NCBI RefSeq assembly: GCF_001939045.1
Contig: NZ_MKIM01000024.1
Span: 454,933 to 518,932 of the forward strand
Origin: Rhizobium oryziradicis
GTDB lineage: Bacteria > Pseudomonadota > Alphaproteobacteria > Rhizobiales > Rhizobiaceae
Length of the DNA: 64,000 bases
Direction of reading: 5' to 3'
Part shown: positions 45,343 to 54,535 of the stretch, in pieces
How positions within the stretch are numbered: position 1 is the stretch's first letter
Layout: each line of letters opens with the position of its first letter
Program-made: the position numbers and the translations under genes
The notes under the pieces: generated by a model
The model's database searches: none
What the model was told of the DNA's origin: nothing
What the model saw: the letters and a program-made list of their open reading frames with translations, nothing else

Positions 45343-46717
45343 CGTGGTATCCTGGACTATTGGCGGCCTTCAAGGCGTTGGCAAGGTCAGCATAAGCGTC
45401 CATCACAGGCATGTCGGACGGGGTTTGCTTCAAAACTTCATACAGCACAGGGACCTGTTTGATCGCCATATCCAGATCCGGGTCACTGCCTGCGCGATAA
45501 CCACCGATCAGGCGAAGGTCGCGCGTTTCTTCAAAACGGTGAATGAGTGTTTTCAAACGCGAGACCAGTTTTTCCTGATCGGGCGTCCATGCCTTGCGGG
45601 CGAGACGGGAAATCGACGACAAGGGGTTGATCGGGGGATAGCGTCCCTCGTCGGCCAGGCTGCGATCGAGCACAAGGTGCCCATCCAGAATGCCGCGCGT
45701 CGAATCCGCGATCGGATCGTTATGATTGTCGCCATCCACCAGAATCGAAATAATCGCCGTAATCGTGCCTGTTCCCTCTTCGCCGGGGCCTGCCCGCTCC
45801 AGCAAGCGCGGCAGCTCGGTAAACACGGATGCCGGAAAGCCACGGGCAATGGGAGGCTCGCCAGCCGCCGTTGCCACTTCGCGAATGGCATGGGCAAAAC
45901 GGGTGATACTGTCGGCAATGAACAGGACGTTTTCACCCTGATCGCGGAAATGTTCTGCGATGGTGATGGCGGTCAGCGGTGCCATTTTGCGCAGCATCGG
46001 GCTTTCATCGCTGGTTGCCACAACAGCAACCGTCTTGGCCATGTTGGCACCGAGCGTGTCTTCAATAAACTCGCGCACTTCGCGGCCACGTTCACCCACC
46101 AGCGCAATCACCACCTTGTCAAAGGCATCGGCCCGCGCCAACATGGACAGCAAGGTGGATTTACCAACGCCCGAGCCTGCAAAAACACCAAGGCGCTGAC
46201 CAAGGCAGAGCGGCGAGAAAATATCGACGGCCTTCACACCCGTTCTAAAACCGGTTTCAACCCGCATACGCCCCATGGAAGACGGTGCCGTGTTGGAAAT
46301 CGAACGCCGGATCAAGCCTGAAGCCAAAGGCCCCAAGCCATCAATCGGATCACCCAGGGCATTGATGGTGCGGCCGCACCAGCTGTCTTGAGCCGCGATT
46401 CGAAAAGCCCCTTTGCGAATAACGGTATCGCCAATGGCAATGGGCTCGCCCGGCTCAATGGGGCAGACATAGGCCAACTCCGGCTCGACCCGCACAACTT
46501 CACCTAAATGGATACCCGAAGCACTGCGATGAGCAACAAAATCACCCAGATGCAAATGCCTCGACAGGCCCGCAACCGTATAATGCCCGGCTGCGATGGT
46601 GCGCACATGCCCCCCATGGGCCACGGAATTTTCAGCCTTGGCATAACGCTCTGCCAAAGCCGCCATGGCTGCCAATTTGGTATTCTTCGCAATCTGGGGG
46701 GTAAATTCAGCATTCAT
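45332..46717 (-). CDS. fliI: Flagellum-specific ATPase FliI
   Basis: This 461-residue export ATPase has NALGDPIDGLGPL, the P-loop AGSGVGKSTLLSML (about 172), VGERGREVREFIED, Walker B NVLFIADSITRFAHA and GFPASVFTELPRLLERAG. I chose the ATG at 46717 over the TTG at 46732. It powers or loads export through FlhA/FlhB. No fliH or fliJ sits beside it; candidates for both are elsewhere in the window. Confidence 0.95.
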   Translation of the reverse strand: MNAEFTPQIAKNTKLAAMAALAERYAKAENSVAHGGHVRTIAAGHYTVAGLSRHLHLGDFVAHRSASGIHLGEVVRVEPELAYVCPIEPGEPIAIGDTVIRKGAFRIAAQDSWCGRTINALGDPIDGLGPLASGLIRRSISNTAPSSMGRMRVETGFRTGVKAVDIFSPLCLGQRLGVFAGSGVGKSTLLSMLARADAFDKVVIALVGERGREVREFIEDTLGANMAKTVAVVATSDESPMLRKMAPLTAITIAEHFRDQGENVLFIADSITRFAHAIREVATAAGEPPIARGFPASVFTELPRLLERAGPGEEGTGTITAIISILVDGDNHNDPIADSTRGILDGHLVLDRSLADEGRYPPINPLSSISRLARKAWTPDQEKLVSRLKTLIHRFEETRDLRLIGGYRAGSDPDLDMAIKQVPVLYEVLKQTPSDMPVMDAYADLANALKAANSPGYHDAR

Positions 46718-46738
46718 CGCAAGGGCACCCAATCATGA

Positions 46739-47473
46739 TTATTTGCTGCCGCCGAGCGTCTTGAGCGCTTCATTCATGTTGTTTTCGGACTGACCCATCG
46801 AGTTCGAAATGCTCTCGAACGCGCGGCTGACCTGGATAAGCTGGGTCATCTGGCTGATGCCATTGACATTTGACTGTTCAACATAGCCTTGCAAAATACC
46901 AACCGAGGCATTGTCCACGACCGGCTGCGGCGGTTGCGTTGTTTTTACACCGCTATTGTCATAGCGTAGATAACCTCTGGAGATATCTGCCGTGAACAGA
47001 CCGATCTTGCCCATCTGCTTTCCGTCTTGAACAATCGTGCCGTCTTTTGAGACGCCGGCTTCACCACCATTTGGATCGAGCTGGATTCGCCCGCCACCCA
47101 CATCCAGAACCGGATAGCCTTTCACGGAGACAAGCTCGCCGTTCGTTGTCAGATTAAATCGGCCATCGCGTGTCAAAACCTGACCGGCTGGCGTTTCCAG
47201 TGCCATCCAGGCATCGCCTTTGACTGCGAAATCCAGAGTGTTGCCCGTTTCCTTCAATTCACCGGTTTCGGTGTTGAGGTAATCATTGCCCTGCGAAACG
47301 AAGGACACTTTGGCATTCATCTCGTTGCCAGTGCGCGCGACAATATCATCAAACTTGACTTCCGTTGAGCGAAAACCAACCGTGTTCACGTTCGCCATAT
47401 TATCGGCAATGGTTGTGAGACGCTTGTCCAGGGCACGCTGTGCTGACAGCGAAACATACATTCCAGATTGCAT
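46739..47473 (-). CDS. flgF: Flagellar proximal rod protein FlgF
   Basis: This 244-residue rod protein has LSAQRALDKRLTTIADNMANVNTVGFR at the N-terminus and GYVEQSNVNGISQMTQLIQVSRAFESISN at the C-terminus. It begins the flgF-fliI-hyp unit and is divergent from motA across a 303-bp gap. Confidence 0.93.
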   Translation of the reverse strand: MQSGMYVSLSAQRALDKRLTTIADNMANVNTVGFRSTEVKFDDIVARTGNEMNAKVSFVSQGNDYLNTETGELKETGNTLDFAVKGDAWMALETPAGQVLTRDGRFNLTTNGELVSVKGYPVLDVGGGRIQLDPNGGEAGVSKDGTIVQDGKQMGKIGLFTADISRGYLRYDNSGVKTTQPPQPVVDNASVGILQGYVEQSNVNGISQMTQLIQVSRAFESISNSMGQSENNMNEALKTLGGSK

Positions 47474-47600
47474 CAGATGCTACCTCCAAGTCTTGGGTGA
47501 CCAACAAGACCAGCAGGCATGACCTTCACCGAACAGTGCCAGGTCAACGGAATCATGCCGTTTGCCAAAGCATCAAGTGTTTTACGGTTCGTCACGGTTG

Positions 47601-47645
47601 CTCGCCTCCATCATGGTACGTGGATGACCGTTGTTTGGAGGCGAG
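47601..47645. promoter_or_regulatory. Inverted repeat in the flgF-motA divergent region
   Basis: CTCGCCTCCA (47601-47610) and TGGAGGCGAG (47636-47645) are perfect 10-bp arms 25 bp apart, near the middle of the 303-bp divergent region. This could be a regulator site or an RNA stem in one leader. The rest of the gap shows nothing recognisable. Confidence 0.5.
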
Positions 47646-47776
47646 AAATACATACCATTACTTGCGCGAAACTGTCTGCGCGACAATAATTCAGCACAGC
47701 CTTATTCATCAGCTTCACGCAAGGCACATTCCTTATCGGTTACAACGATAGAGAAACGTGCGGATACAGGCCTAAC

Positions 47777-48655
47777 ATGATCATCGTTATCGGATTTGTT
47801 ATTATCGTCGGCAGTATTATCGGCGGCTTCATGGCAGAGCATGGCCCGGTCGAGCGACTGTTCCAGCCCTATGAGTTGCTGGTTATTGGTGGTGCCGGTA
47901 TCGGTACCTTCATCATGGCCAACACCATGAAAGTGGTGAAAGATTCGGGCAAGGCAATCGCCGAGGCCTTCGCTCATAAAGTGCCGAAGGAACGCAATTA
48001 TCTTGATGTTCTGGGTGTTCTCTATTCTCTGATGCGTGATCTGCGGACCAAGTCGCGCAATGAAATTGAAGCGCATATCGACAATCCGGCCGAATCATCC
48101 ATTTTCCAGACGGCACCGAACCTGCTCAAAAACACCGAATTGACAGCCTTCATTTGTGACTATGTACGCCTGATCATCATCGGCAATGCCCGCAGCCACG
48201 AGATCGAAGCGCTGATGGATGAAGAGATTAACACCATCCTGCACGATAAGATGAAGCCCTACCATCAGTTGACGGCGGTGGGCGACAGCTTTCCGGCCAT
48301 TGGTATTGTGGCGGCGGTTCTCGGGGTTATCAAGGCGCTCAGCTACATCAACGAACCACCAGCTGTGCTGGGCGAGTTGATTGGTGCCGCTCTGGTTGGT
48401 ACCATGTTGGGCATTCTCCTATCCTATTGCGTGGTCAATCCTTTGACATCGCAAATCAAAATTGTCCGTACCAAACAACACCGTCTCTATATCATCGTGA
48501 AACAGACATTGCTGGCCTATATGAATGGCTCTGTGCCCCAGGTTGCTCTGGAATATGGCCGCAAGACAATCTCCTCTTATGAGCGTCCATCCATTGACGC
48601 CGTAGAGCAAGAAATGATGAACCCCGGTGGCGGCGGTGGCGAAAAGGCAGCCTGA
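47777..48655 (+). CDS. motA: Flagellar motor stator protein MotA
   Basis: This 292-residue stator protein has four spans (residues 1-22, 32-50, 170-190, 200-220). The conserved cytosolic loop contains [18 protein letters not shown], and [21 protein letters not shown] precedes the third span. It forms the proton channel with MotB. It heads motA-fliM-fliN-fliG; fliM starts three bases after its stop. Confidence 0.96.
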   Translation: MIIVIGFVIIVGSIIGGFMAEHGPVERLFQPYELLVIGGAGIGTFIMANTMKVVKDSGKAIAEAFAHKVPKERNYLDVLGVLYSLMRDLRTKSRNEIEAHIDNPAESSIFQTAPNLLKNTELTAFICDYVRLIIIGNARSHEIEALMDEEINTILHDKMKPYHQLTAVGDSFPAIGIVAAVLGVIKALSYINEPPAVLGELIGAALVGTMLGILLSYCVVNPLTSQIKIVRTKQHRLYIIVKQTLLAYMNGSVPQVALEYGRKTISSYERPSIDAVEQEMMNPGGGGGEKAA

Positions 48656-48657
48656 CC

Positions 48658-49605
48658 ATGACTGAGAACAAACAGCACCCTGTCAAACCTCTGGATCCAG
48701 CGCTGCTTGCCCGGCTTACCGGCGGGTTGGGCGATCGCGCAACAGTTGAAAAGCTGTGCCAGGATTTTGGCACGCTCTACAGCGAATTTCTGCCGGATGT
48801 CTTTCACAGCGAAACCAATCTGACCATTGAAGTCGGTTATCTTGGCCACAAGACCGGCTTGATGCGCGACCTGATTGAAGATCTGGGCGACAATTATGTG
48901 CTGGCGGACACTGCGCTTCGCAACTGGTCCCCCAATTTCGTCATGGTGTGCGGCAATGGCTTTGTCATCACCTTGATGGAAACCTTGCTGGGCGCTCAGG
49001 CCGAGTTTATCGCAGAACCTATCAAGCGCCCGCTGTCGAACATCGAGCTTGATCTGGCTGTGATGCTATTTGAGCGCTTTGCCAATGTGTTGCGCTCCGG
49101 CGTCAATGCCGCTGGCGGATTTGAGCCTATTTTCGAGCGCCCCCACAATTGGGAGAAGCGCCCGAAGCCGGACAAGGATCACGTTGACGAATACGGTGCC
49201 TTTATCCACATGAGTGTCAAGCTCGGCAAAATCACCTCCGATTTTGGCCTTATCATTCCTCAGAAAGCCCTTCTGAAAACGCAGGTCACCCCTCCAAAGT
49301 CAAAGGGCCAGGTTTCCAAGGCGCGCAAGGAATGGGCCGAGCAACTGGCTCTTCAGGTGCGCAAGAGCCACGTCACACTGGAAGCGCGTGTTAATCTGGA
49401 ATCGCTGACCTTGAATACGGTTTCAAAGCTGGCGGTTGGCGATGTCATCCCTTTTCTCGAAAAGGGCGATATCACCGTCGACGTCAGCGCCAATGGCAAA
49501 GAGCTCTACGCCTGTGAATTTGGGCGGGCGGGTGATCAATACACCGTCCGGATAAAATCCACCCACAGCTCGGATAACGAGATTCTGCGTCATCTTATAA
49601 AATGA
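48658..49605 (+). CDS. fliM: Flagellar motor switch protein FliM
   Basis: This 315-residue protein has the middle domain with the FliG-binding loop region (TLMETLLGAQAEFI) and the C-terminal SpoA domain (VTLEARVNLESLTLNTVSKLAVGDVIPFLEKGDITVDVSANGKEL). The N-terminal CheY-binding peptide is not the enterobacterial form, as expected for rhizobia. It lies in the C ring between MotA and FliN. Confidence 0.94.
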   Translation: MTENKQHPVKPLDPALLARLTGGLGDRATVEKLCQDFGTLYSEFLPDVFHSETNLTIEVGYLGHKTGLMRDLIEDLGDNYVLADTALRNWSPNFVMVCGNGFVITLMETLLGAQAEFIAEPIKRPLSNIELDLAVMLFERFANVLRSGVNAAGGFEPIFERPHNWEKRPKPDKDHVDEYGAFIHMSVKLGKITSDFGLIIPQKALLKTQVTPPKSKGQVSKARKEWAEQLALQVRKSHVTLEARVNLESLTLNTVSKLAVGDVIPFLEKGDITVDVSANGKELYACEFGRAGDQYTVRIKSTHSSDNEILRHLIK

Positions 49606-49669
49606 CAATTTTTCCCCGCAGTGAACAACACTGCAGGTTGAGGCAAGTTTCAACAGGAATAATGATTGC

Positions 49670-50278
49670 ATGGCTACGAACAAAACACCCTTGACCGAAG
49701 ATGATGCGCTGGCGATGCCAGCAGGCGATGCCGATCTTGATCAGGCGATCGACGATCTGCGTGGCGTTTTGAAAAGCGGCGGCGAAGATCCGCTGGCTGA
49801 TTTTGGCGGCTCGGATTTCGGCTCAGACATTGGCGGCGATTTTGGTGCAGATACAGCCGGGGGCCTGTCAGATTTTGACAGCGACTTCGGCGGTGGTGCC
49901 ACCGATACGGCACTGGGCGGCGCTGACTTCGGCGCTGGCGATTTTGGCAGCGACGATGCCAGCAGCAGCTTCGGGGGCGGCTTTGATGCAGGCTCTGCTC
50001 CGCAGGCCCCCGGCAGCGCCCTGGAAGCCAATCTCGGCCTGATCATGGACATTCCAATTGATGTCCAGATTGTGCTTGGCACCAGCCGCATGCCCGTTTC
50101 AGGCTTGATGAATCTTGAAGAAGGAGCCATCATAGCTCTGGATAAAAAGATCGGAGAACCTGTGGAGATCATGGTAAATGGTCGACGTATAGGCCGTGGT
50201 GAGATTACAGTTCTGGAAAACGACGACACGCGATTCGGTGTCAAGCTGATTGAAGTGATGACCAGCAAGACGTCCTGA
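49670..50278 (+). CDS. fliN: Flagellar motor switch protein FliN with Asp/Gly/Phe-rich insert
   Basis: This 202-residue protein is much longer than E. coli FliN (137). The C-terminal SpoA domain is normal ([54 protein letters not shown], from about residue 122). Residues 40-112 are a low-complexity stretch built from short DFG/GDFG units such as [14 protein letters not shown], with almost no other hydrophobic residues. An acidic helix (about 8-35) precedes it. FliN forms the bottom of the C ring. Confidence 0.93.
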   Translation: MATNKTPLTEDDALAMPAGDADLDQAIDDLRGVLKSGGEDPLADFGGSDFGSDIGGDFGADTAGGLSDFDSDFGGGATDTALGGADFGAGDFGSDDASSSFGGGFDAGSAPQAPGSALEANLGLIMDIPIDVQIVLGTSRMPVSGLMNLEEGAIIALDKKIGEPVEIMVNGRRIGRGEITVLENDDTRFGVKLIEVMTSKTS

Positions 50279-50307
50279 CCCCATGATTGGGTCAGAGAGG
50301 AAAGACC

Positions 50308-51354
50308 ATGATGGACTTTGACGATTTTGGCGGCCCTATTGCAGGAAAGCCCCTTAGCCCGACAGATAAGGCCGCAGCTGTGCTGCTGGCCATGGGAAAA
50401 GGTGTGGCCGGAAAACTGCTGAAATACTTCACCCAGGCTGAGTTGCAATCAATCATCAACTCGGCACAAACATTGCGCACCATTCCCCCGGATGAATTGG
50501 CAGAACTTGTCAATGAATTCGAGGACCTGTTCACCGAAGGTGCGGGTTTGATGGACAATGCCAAAGCCATTGAGGAAATCCTTGAAGAAGGCCTGACCCC
50601 GGAAGAGGTGGATGGTCTTCTTGGACGGCGCACCGCGTTTCAGGCCTTCGAGACCTCGATCTGGGATCGTCTGCAGGATGCCGACCCTGAGTTTATCGCC
50701 AATTTCCTGCTGCGCGAACATCCGCAGACAGTGGCTTACATTCTCTCCATGTTGCCATCGTCGTTTGGCGCAAAGGTGCTGATCAAACTGCCCGACAGCC
50801 GCCGTGCCGACATTATGAATCGTACGGTCAATCTGAAAAACGTCAGTGCCCAGGCTGCCCAGATCATTGAAAACCGGGTGGTGGAACTGATTGGCGAAAT
50901 TGACGCCGAGCGCAACTCGACCGGTACCGCCAAGGTGGCCGAACTGATGAACGAACTCGAAAAGCCGCAGGTCGAAACCCTGCTGGATTCGCTCGAATCG
51001 ATCAGCAAGGAATCGGCAACCAAGGTTCGTCCAAAGATCTTCCTGTTCGAAGATCTGCTGGTCATGCCGCAGAGAAGCCGTGTTCTGCTTCTCAACGACA
51101 TCTCCGGCGATATTCTGACAATGGCACTCAGAGGAGCCCCGATGGAGATCCGCGAATGCGTCTTGAGTGCGATCAGCCCGCGCTCACGCCGCATGATCGA
51201 ATCCGATCTTCAGGCCGGAACAGCAGGCACCAATCCAAGAGAAATCGCCATCGCACGGCGGGCCGTGGCCCAGGAAGCGATCCGTCTCGCCAATGCTGGC
51301 CAGATTCAGCTGAAAGAGACGGAAGCTGCCAAAGAAGGCGAAGCCGCAGCATAA
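50308..51354 (+). CDS. fliG: Flagellar motor switch protein FliG
   Basis: This is a 348-residue protein from the ATG at 50308, behind AGAGAGGAAAGACC; an in-frame TTG at 50287 is unlikely. The middle domain has REHPQTVAYILSMLP with the EHPQ motif. The torque helix is represented by FEDLLVMPQRSRVLLLNDISGDILTMALRGAP and IREC. FliG couples the stator to the MS ring. Confidence 0.96.
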   Translation: MMDFDDFGGPIAGKPLSPTDKAAAVLLAMGKGVAGKLLKYFTQAELQSIINSAQTLRTIPPDELAELVNEFEDLFTEGAGLMDNAKAIEEILEEGLTPEEVDGLLGRRTAFQAFETSIWDRLQDADPEFIANFLLREHPQTVAYILSMLPSSFGAKVLIKLPDSRRADIMNRTVNLKNVSAQAAQIIENRVVELIGEIDAERNSTGTAKVAELMNELEKPQVETLLDSLESISKESATKVRPKIFLFEDLLVMPQRSRVLLLNDISGDILTMALRGAPMEIRECVLSAISPRSRRMIESDLQAGTAGTNPREIAIARRAVAQEAIRLANAGQIQLKETEAAKEGEAAA

Positions 51355-51404
51355 CGACTGTGAACAAACCAAAAGAGCGCATCGTTCTTTAGGAGAAATG
51401 GTTG

Positions 51405-51449
51405 AAGGCCGCACCAGACAGCGTTACGCTGCTTGGTGCGGCCTTTTTC
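51405..51449 (+). terminator. Strong terminator after fliG
   Basis: AAGGCCGCACCA and TGGTGCGGCCTT form a 12-bp perfect stem; the 17-base loop contains an inner AGCG/CGCT stem. A TTTTTCTTT tract follows. It separates fliG from flhB, which must therefore have its own promoter. Confidence 0.93.
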
Positions 51450-51473
51450 TTTGTCCAGGCAAAGCGTCTTTTA

Positions 51474-51530
51474 CGGCATATTTTACCCCTTAAAGCCCAA
51501 TGGATTTAAGGAATTATGCAGTAGAGCGCG
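51474..51530. repeat. Intergenic repeat family A, decayed copy before flhB
   Basis: GCATATTTTACCCCTTAAAGCCCAATGGATTTAAGGAATTATGCAGTAG keeps the second family A palindrome with several changes. The flhB promoter must overlap or follow it. Confidence 0.55.
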
Positions 51531-51629
51531 CTGTACAACGCAGGGTGTAGTGCATACGAATCGCTTGATTGCGTTTCCGGTTTCGGCACCGATTGGTTTG
51601 TTACCACCGATCAGACAAGGGATGAAAAC

Positions 51630-52715
51630 GTGGCAGACGACGAAGATAAAGACAGTAAAACAGAAGACCCCTCGGATAAAAAAATCCGCGACGCGATGGA
51701 AAAGGGCAATATCCCTGTTTCCAGAGAAGCCGCATTTTTTGCAACAACGCTGGCCTTCTACGTCTATTTCGTTTTCTTCCTGCCCGATGGCATGTCGAAA
51801 ATGTACGCCACGCTGCGCGATCTGTTTGAAAAGCCGGATCAATGGCTGATTGGCACAGGCCCGGATGTCACCTCGCTTTTCGTGCATCTTGGCTGGTCCA
51901 TGTCGGCCCTGCTTGCCCCGGCGCTCATCTTGTTCATGGTCTTTGGCCTCGCACAATCCTTTGCGCAGCATCTGCCTGGCTTTGTTTTGAACCGAATCGC
52001 ACCGCAGGCGTCGCGCATTTCAATCACAGCTGGGTTTGGCCGTCTATTTTCCGTCACCGGCATGATTGAATTTGGAAAATCGCTGTTCAAGATTGTCATT
52101 GTGGCGATCATTATGTTCGTTTCGCTGCGCAAAGAGTATTTCGGCACGCTTGATGCCATGTTCTCTGATCCGCAAGTGATTTTCGTCAAGCTGACGTCGA
52201 TCATCAAGGAAATGCTGATCATCATTTTGTTTGCCACCGGTTTGCTCACGGCGGTGGATTTGGCCTGGACGCGCTATGACTGGTATCAGAAATTGCGCAT
52301 GACAAAGCAGGAAGTGAAGGACGAACACAAGCAATCTCAGGGCGATCCGCTGATCAAGTCAAGGCAGCGCTCAGCCCAGCGGGATCAGGCGCGCCGACGC
52401 ATGATTGCCAGTGTACCGCGCGCCACAATGGTGATTACCAACCCGACTCATTTTGCAGTGGCGCTGCGTTATGTGCGAGAGGAAATGGACGCACCAATGG
52501 TGCTCGCAAAAGGCCAGGATCTTATTGCGCTGAAGATTCGCGAAATCGCCCGCGAGAACGACATTCCGATTTTTGAGGACCCACCGCTTGCCCGCTCCAT
52601 GTTTGCGCAAGTCTCAGTAGATAGTGTGATCCCACCAATATTCTACAGAGCTGTAGCAGAAATCGTTCAGAGAATGTACGCTGCCGAAGCTAAGAAAAAG
52701 AGGCGATTAAGCTAA
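51630..52715 (+). CDS. flhB: Flagellar type III export switch protein FlhB
   Basis: This 361-residue protein starts at a GTG behind AAGGGATG. The N-terminus has the FlhB motif EDPSDKKIRDAMEKGNIPVSREA; four spans follow. The self-cleavage site NPTH is present (ITNPTHFAVALRY, about residue 270), so it can switch substrate from hook to filament, the step governed by FliK. Confidence 0.96.
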   Translation: MADDEDKDSKTEDPSDKKIRDAMEKGNIPVSREAAFFATTLAFYVYFVFFLPDGMSKMYATLRDLFEKPDQWLIGTGPDVTSLFVHLGWSMSALLAPALILFMVFGLAQSFAQHLPGFVLNRIAPQASRISITAGFGRLFSVTGMIEFGKSLFKIVIVAIIMFVSLRKEYFGTLDAMFSDPQVIFVKLTSIIKEMLIIILFATGLLTAVDLAWTRYDWYQKLRMTKQEVKDEHKQSQGDPLIKSRQRSAQRDQARRRMIASVPRATMVITNPTHFAVALRYVREEMDAPMVLAKGQDLIALKIREIARENDIPIFEDPPLARSMFAQVSVDSVIPPIFYRAVAEIVQRMYAAEAKKKRRLS

Positions 52716-52720
52716 AGCAC

Positions 52721-53164
52721 ATGAAAAAATGCAAATATACCACAGATCGTGAAAAATTAGTTGCTGAATTCCTCAGTCCAATCGCGTCTGAGTTGCGTTT
52801 ATTAGATGCGGCGGATTTAATATCTTTTCTACGGTTCGATTACTTGGGCAATATTTCTGACCTTGTGTCATCGGCTGCAGAACTATACTTCCACCCCGGC
52901 ACAGTTAATTTTGGTGCCGGCGGCGACTATAAATGTGATTGGGGTGAATTGCCTGAAGTGTCGCTGGATTTGGAAATCAAACCTCGCGACATCACAATCT
53001 ATGCCAAGCTTGTTCTGAGCCATGACAAGGCTGGTCTGGAAATCAACCATATATCCTTCCAGGAACCTCAAGACGATCCTGATCAAAACACAGATTTTCT
53101 GGCGCAACGGCTGAATGAAGCCCGGTTTGTACCCAACCTGCCCGCGCCAACCTTCGTCGCTTGA
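52721..53164 (+). CDS. Conserved protein after flhB, unknown function
   Basis: This 147-residue acidic cytosolic protein has no recognised domain. It starts five bases after flhB and is thus co-transcribed. The sequence is rich in Asp and Leu (LLDAADLISFLRFDYLGNISDLVSSAAELYF) with predicted alpha and beta segments and no span. Codon use in the first 60 codons is more AT-rich than in flhB. A gene of similar size and place follows flhB in other rhizobia as I recall; its function is not known to me. Confidence 0.75.
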   Translation: MKKCKYTTDREKLVAEFLSPIASELRLLDAADLISFLRFDYLGNISDLVSSAAELYFHPGTVNFGAGGDYKCDWGELPEVSLDLEIKPRDITIYAKLVLSHDKAGLEINHISFQEPQDDPDQNTDFLAQRLNEARFVPNLPAPTFVA

Positions 53165-53168
53165 TCCG

Positions 53169-53254
53169 ATATGACAGCGCCGTGCGTTTTATCAACGCAC
53201 GGCGCTGTCATATTTTTAATCTGCTACATAATGTCTTAAATCGATTCCGATTTA
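53169..53254. repeat. Family A repeat whose hairpin may terminate the flhB operon
   Basis: ATATGACAGCGCCGTGCGTT and its exact complement form a 20-bp stem at 53169-53212 followed by TATTTTTAATC. The second palindrome (CTGCTACATAATGTCTTAAATCGATTCCGATTTA) follows. It starts five bases past the stop codon, so the repeat probably serves as terminator. Confidence 0.75.
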
Positions 53255-53354
53255 GAGTCTGTCAGAATCAGATTGGACCAGACAGACCCTAAAATTCTTT
53301 GTTTTCGTTTGTCTTTTCGGGAAAACCGGATTCCACTTTTCCCTGACAAACTCT
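53254..53354. repeat. Intergenic repeat family B, copy 2
   Basis: Over its last 75 bases it is nearly identical to the copy at 1268-1369 (TTTGTTTTCGTTTGTCTTTTCG to CCCTGACAAACTCT). It abuts a family A element, giving a mosaic of both families. Confidence 0.75.
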
Positions 53355-53366
53355 GTAGCAGAGAAT

Positions 53367-54236
53367 TTACCCGAGCCGTTGCCTTGGCCAGAATGCTTTC
53401 AGCAAGGGCGGCGACGGGAAAGTAGACTGCGAGTCTAAAATAGCGCGGGTATTTTGCTGTAACTCGCCATCATTTTCCGGCATCAGCATAATATTGTAGC
53501 GCGCGTTCCCTTCCATTTCCTTTGACAGCTTAAAGCCAATGCCAAAGTGATTGACGTTAAAGGGCAAAAGAGCCCGCATACGCTCAAATTCATCCGTAAA
53601 ATCGCTCCACCGACTCATCCTAGCGATACTGCTGATGGATGACAGGTACATCGCCCAAACTTTCGGATTGTCTTTCACATCGATGATTTTCCAGCGAATT
53701 TGAGTGATCTGCCCACTTTTGTCGCCGTTGACGACCATGAAGAAAGACGGCGCGTCAGCATTTTCCTCAGCGGGCGTGATCGCCATCTCAACAGAGCAAT
53801 CAAACACTTTCGAATTATAGGCATTTTGTGCCCAGCCCTTATTGCTTAATCCATCTGCGTTGAGCTTTTGGCACAATGTCTCGCCTGAAAAAGGAATGGT
53901 GCGCACAAACACCGCCATCTCGCGAAGCGCAGGCACCAAAAACATACGCGACGGAAAAACAACCGTTTTGGACTCCAGTCGATTGCCGCGGGCAGGCTGC
54001 GGCAAGGTATTTTGAGGCGGTTCCTGTGCAAGCACCGGCCAGCGGATGTCAAGACGGGTGGCCAAAAGGCGAAGATTGCGCTCACCATTGGCCAGCAGCA
54101 CCGTTGCGCCAATCGCCATCGCCAACATCAACACGATGCCAAGGAACAGCCAGACACCACGCCGCCTTTGCTGCGGTGTGCGCAGGTGCGTGTCGTTTGC
54201 GTTTGAGACGTTAGGGGGCACCGTCTGCGTCATCAT
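53367..54236 (-). CDS. Membrane-anchored protein of unknown function (DUF6030-like)
   Basis: This is a 289-residue protein from the ATG at 54236 or 54233 behind GGAAAG; the frame extends into a repeat up to 54296, which is unlikely to be coding. One N-terminal span (GVWLFLGIVLMLAMAIGATVLLA, residues 30-50) is followed by a periplasmic domain with two cysteines (ETLCQKLNADGLSNKGW and NSKVFDCSVEM) that could pair. I believe it belongs to a family of uncharacterised rhizobial proteins, DUF6030, but this is from memory. Repeats flank it on both sides. Confidence 0.65.
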   Translation of the reverse strand: MMTQTVPPNVSNANDTHLRTPQQRRRGVWLFLGIVLMLAMAIGATVLLANGERNLRLLATRLDIRWPVLAQEPPQNTLPQPARGNRLESKTVVFPSRMFLVPALREMAVFVRTIPFSGETLCQKLNADGLSNKGWAQNAYNSKVFDCSVEMAITPAEENADAPSFFMVVNGDKSGQITQIRWKIIDVKDNPKVWAMYLSSISSIARMSRWSDFTDEFERMRALLPFNVNHFGIGFKLSKEMEGNARYNIMLMPENDGELQQNTRAILDSQSTFPSPPLLKAFWPRQRLG

Positions 54237-54265
54237 TCTTTCCAGATCTGGCAATGGGCACAGTA

Positions 54266-54373
54266 CAGCGTCCTTTGTGCGCCATATATGGCGCACAAAG
54301 GACGCTGTAACACTTTAAATCTGCTGCATAATTTTCTCCCTAAATCGATGCCGATTTAAGCAATTATGCAGTA
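54266..54373. repeat. Intergenic repeat family A, most intact copy
   Basis: Bases 54266-54307 are a perfect 42-base palindrome centred on GCGCCATATATGGCGC. It is followed by a second imperfect palindrome, CTGCATAATT to AATTATGCAG, around TAAATCGATGCCGATTTA. It matches the copy at 15154-15262 nearly base for base. Confidence 0.85.
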
Positions 54374-54426
54374 TGGCATGAAAATTTCAGAACCTGTCAG
54401 GGAAAATCGCAATGCGGTTTTCTGAT

Positions 54427-54462
54427 CTGACACATTCAAACATCGAAATTTGAATGTGTCAG
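54427..54462. repeat. Inverted repeat upstream of the Pho promoter
   Basis: CTGACACATTCAAA and TTTGAATGTGTCAG are perfect 14-bp arms with an eight-base spacer. A TGTCAGGGAAAA string just before it (54396) recalls family B, so this may be a repeat remnant or a terminator for either side. Confidence 0.6.
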
Positions 54463-54535
54463 CATCTCACTTCAAAACTTTGATTGCTGGTTAAACCACC
54501 GTTTCCTGCGCCCGGAAACCGGGGATGATGCAAAA

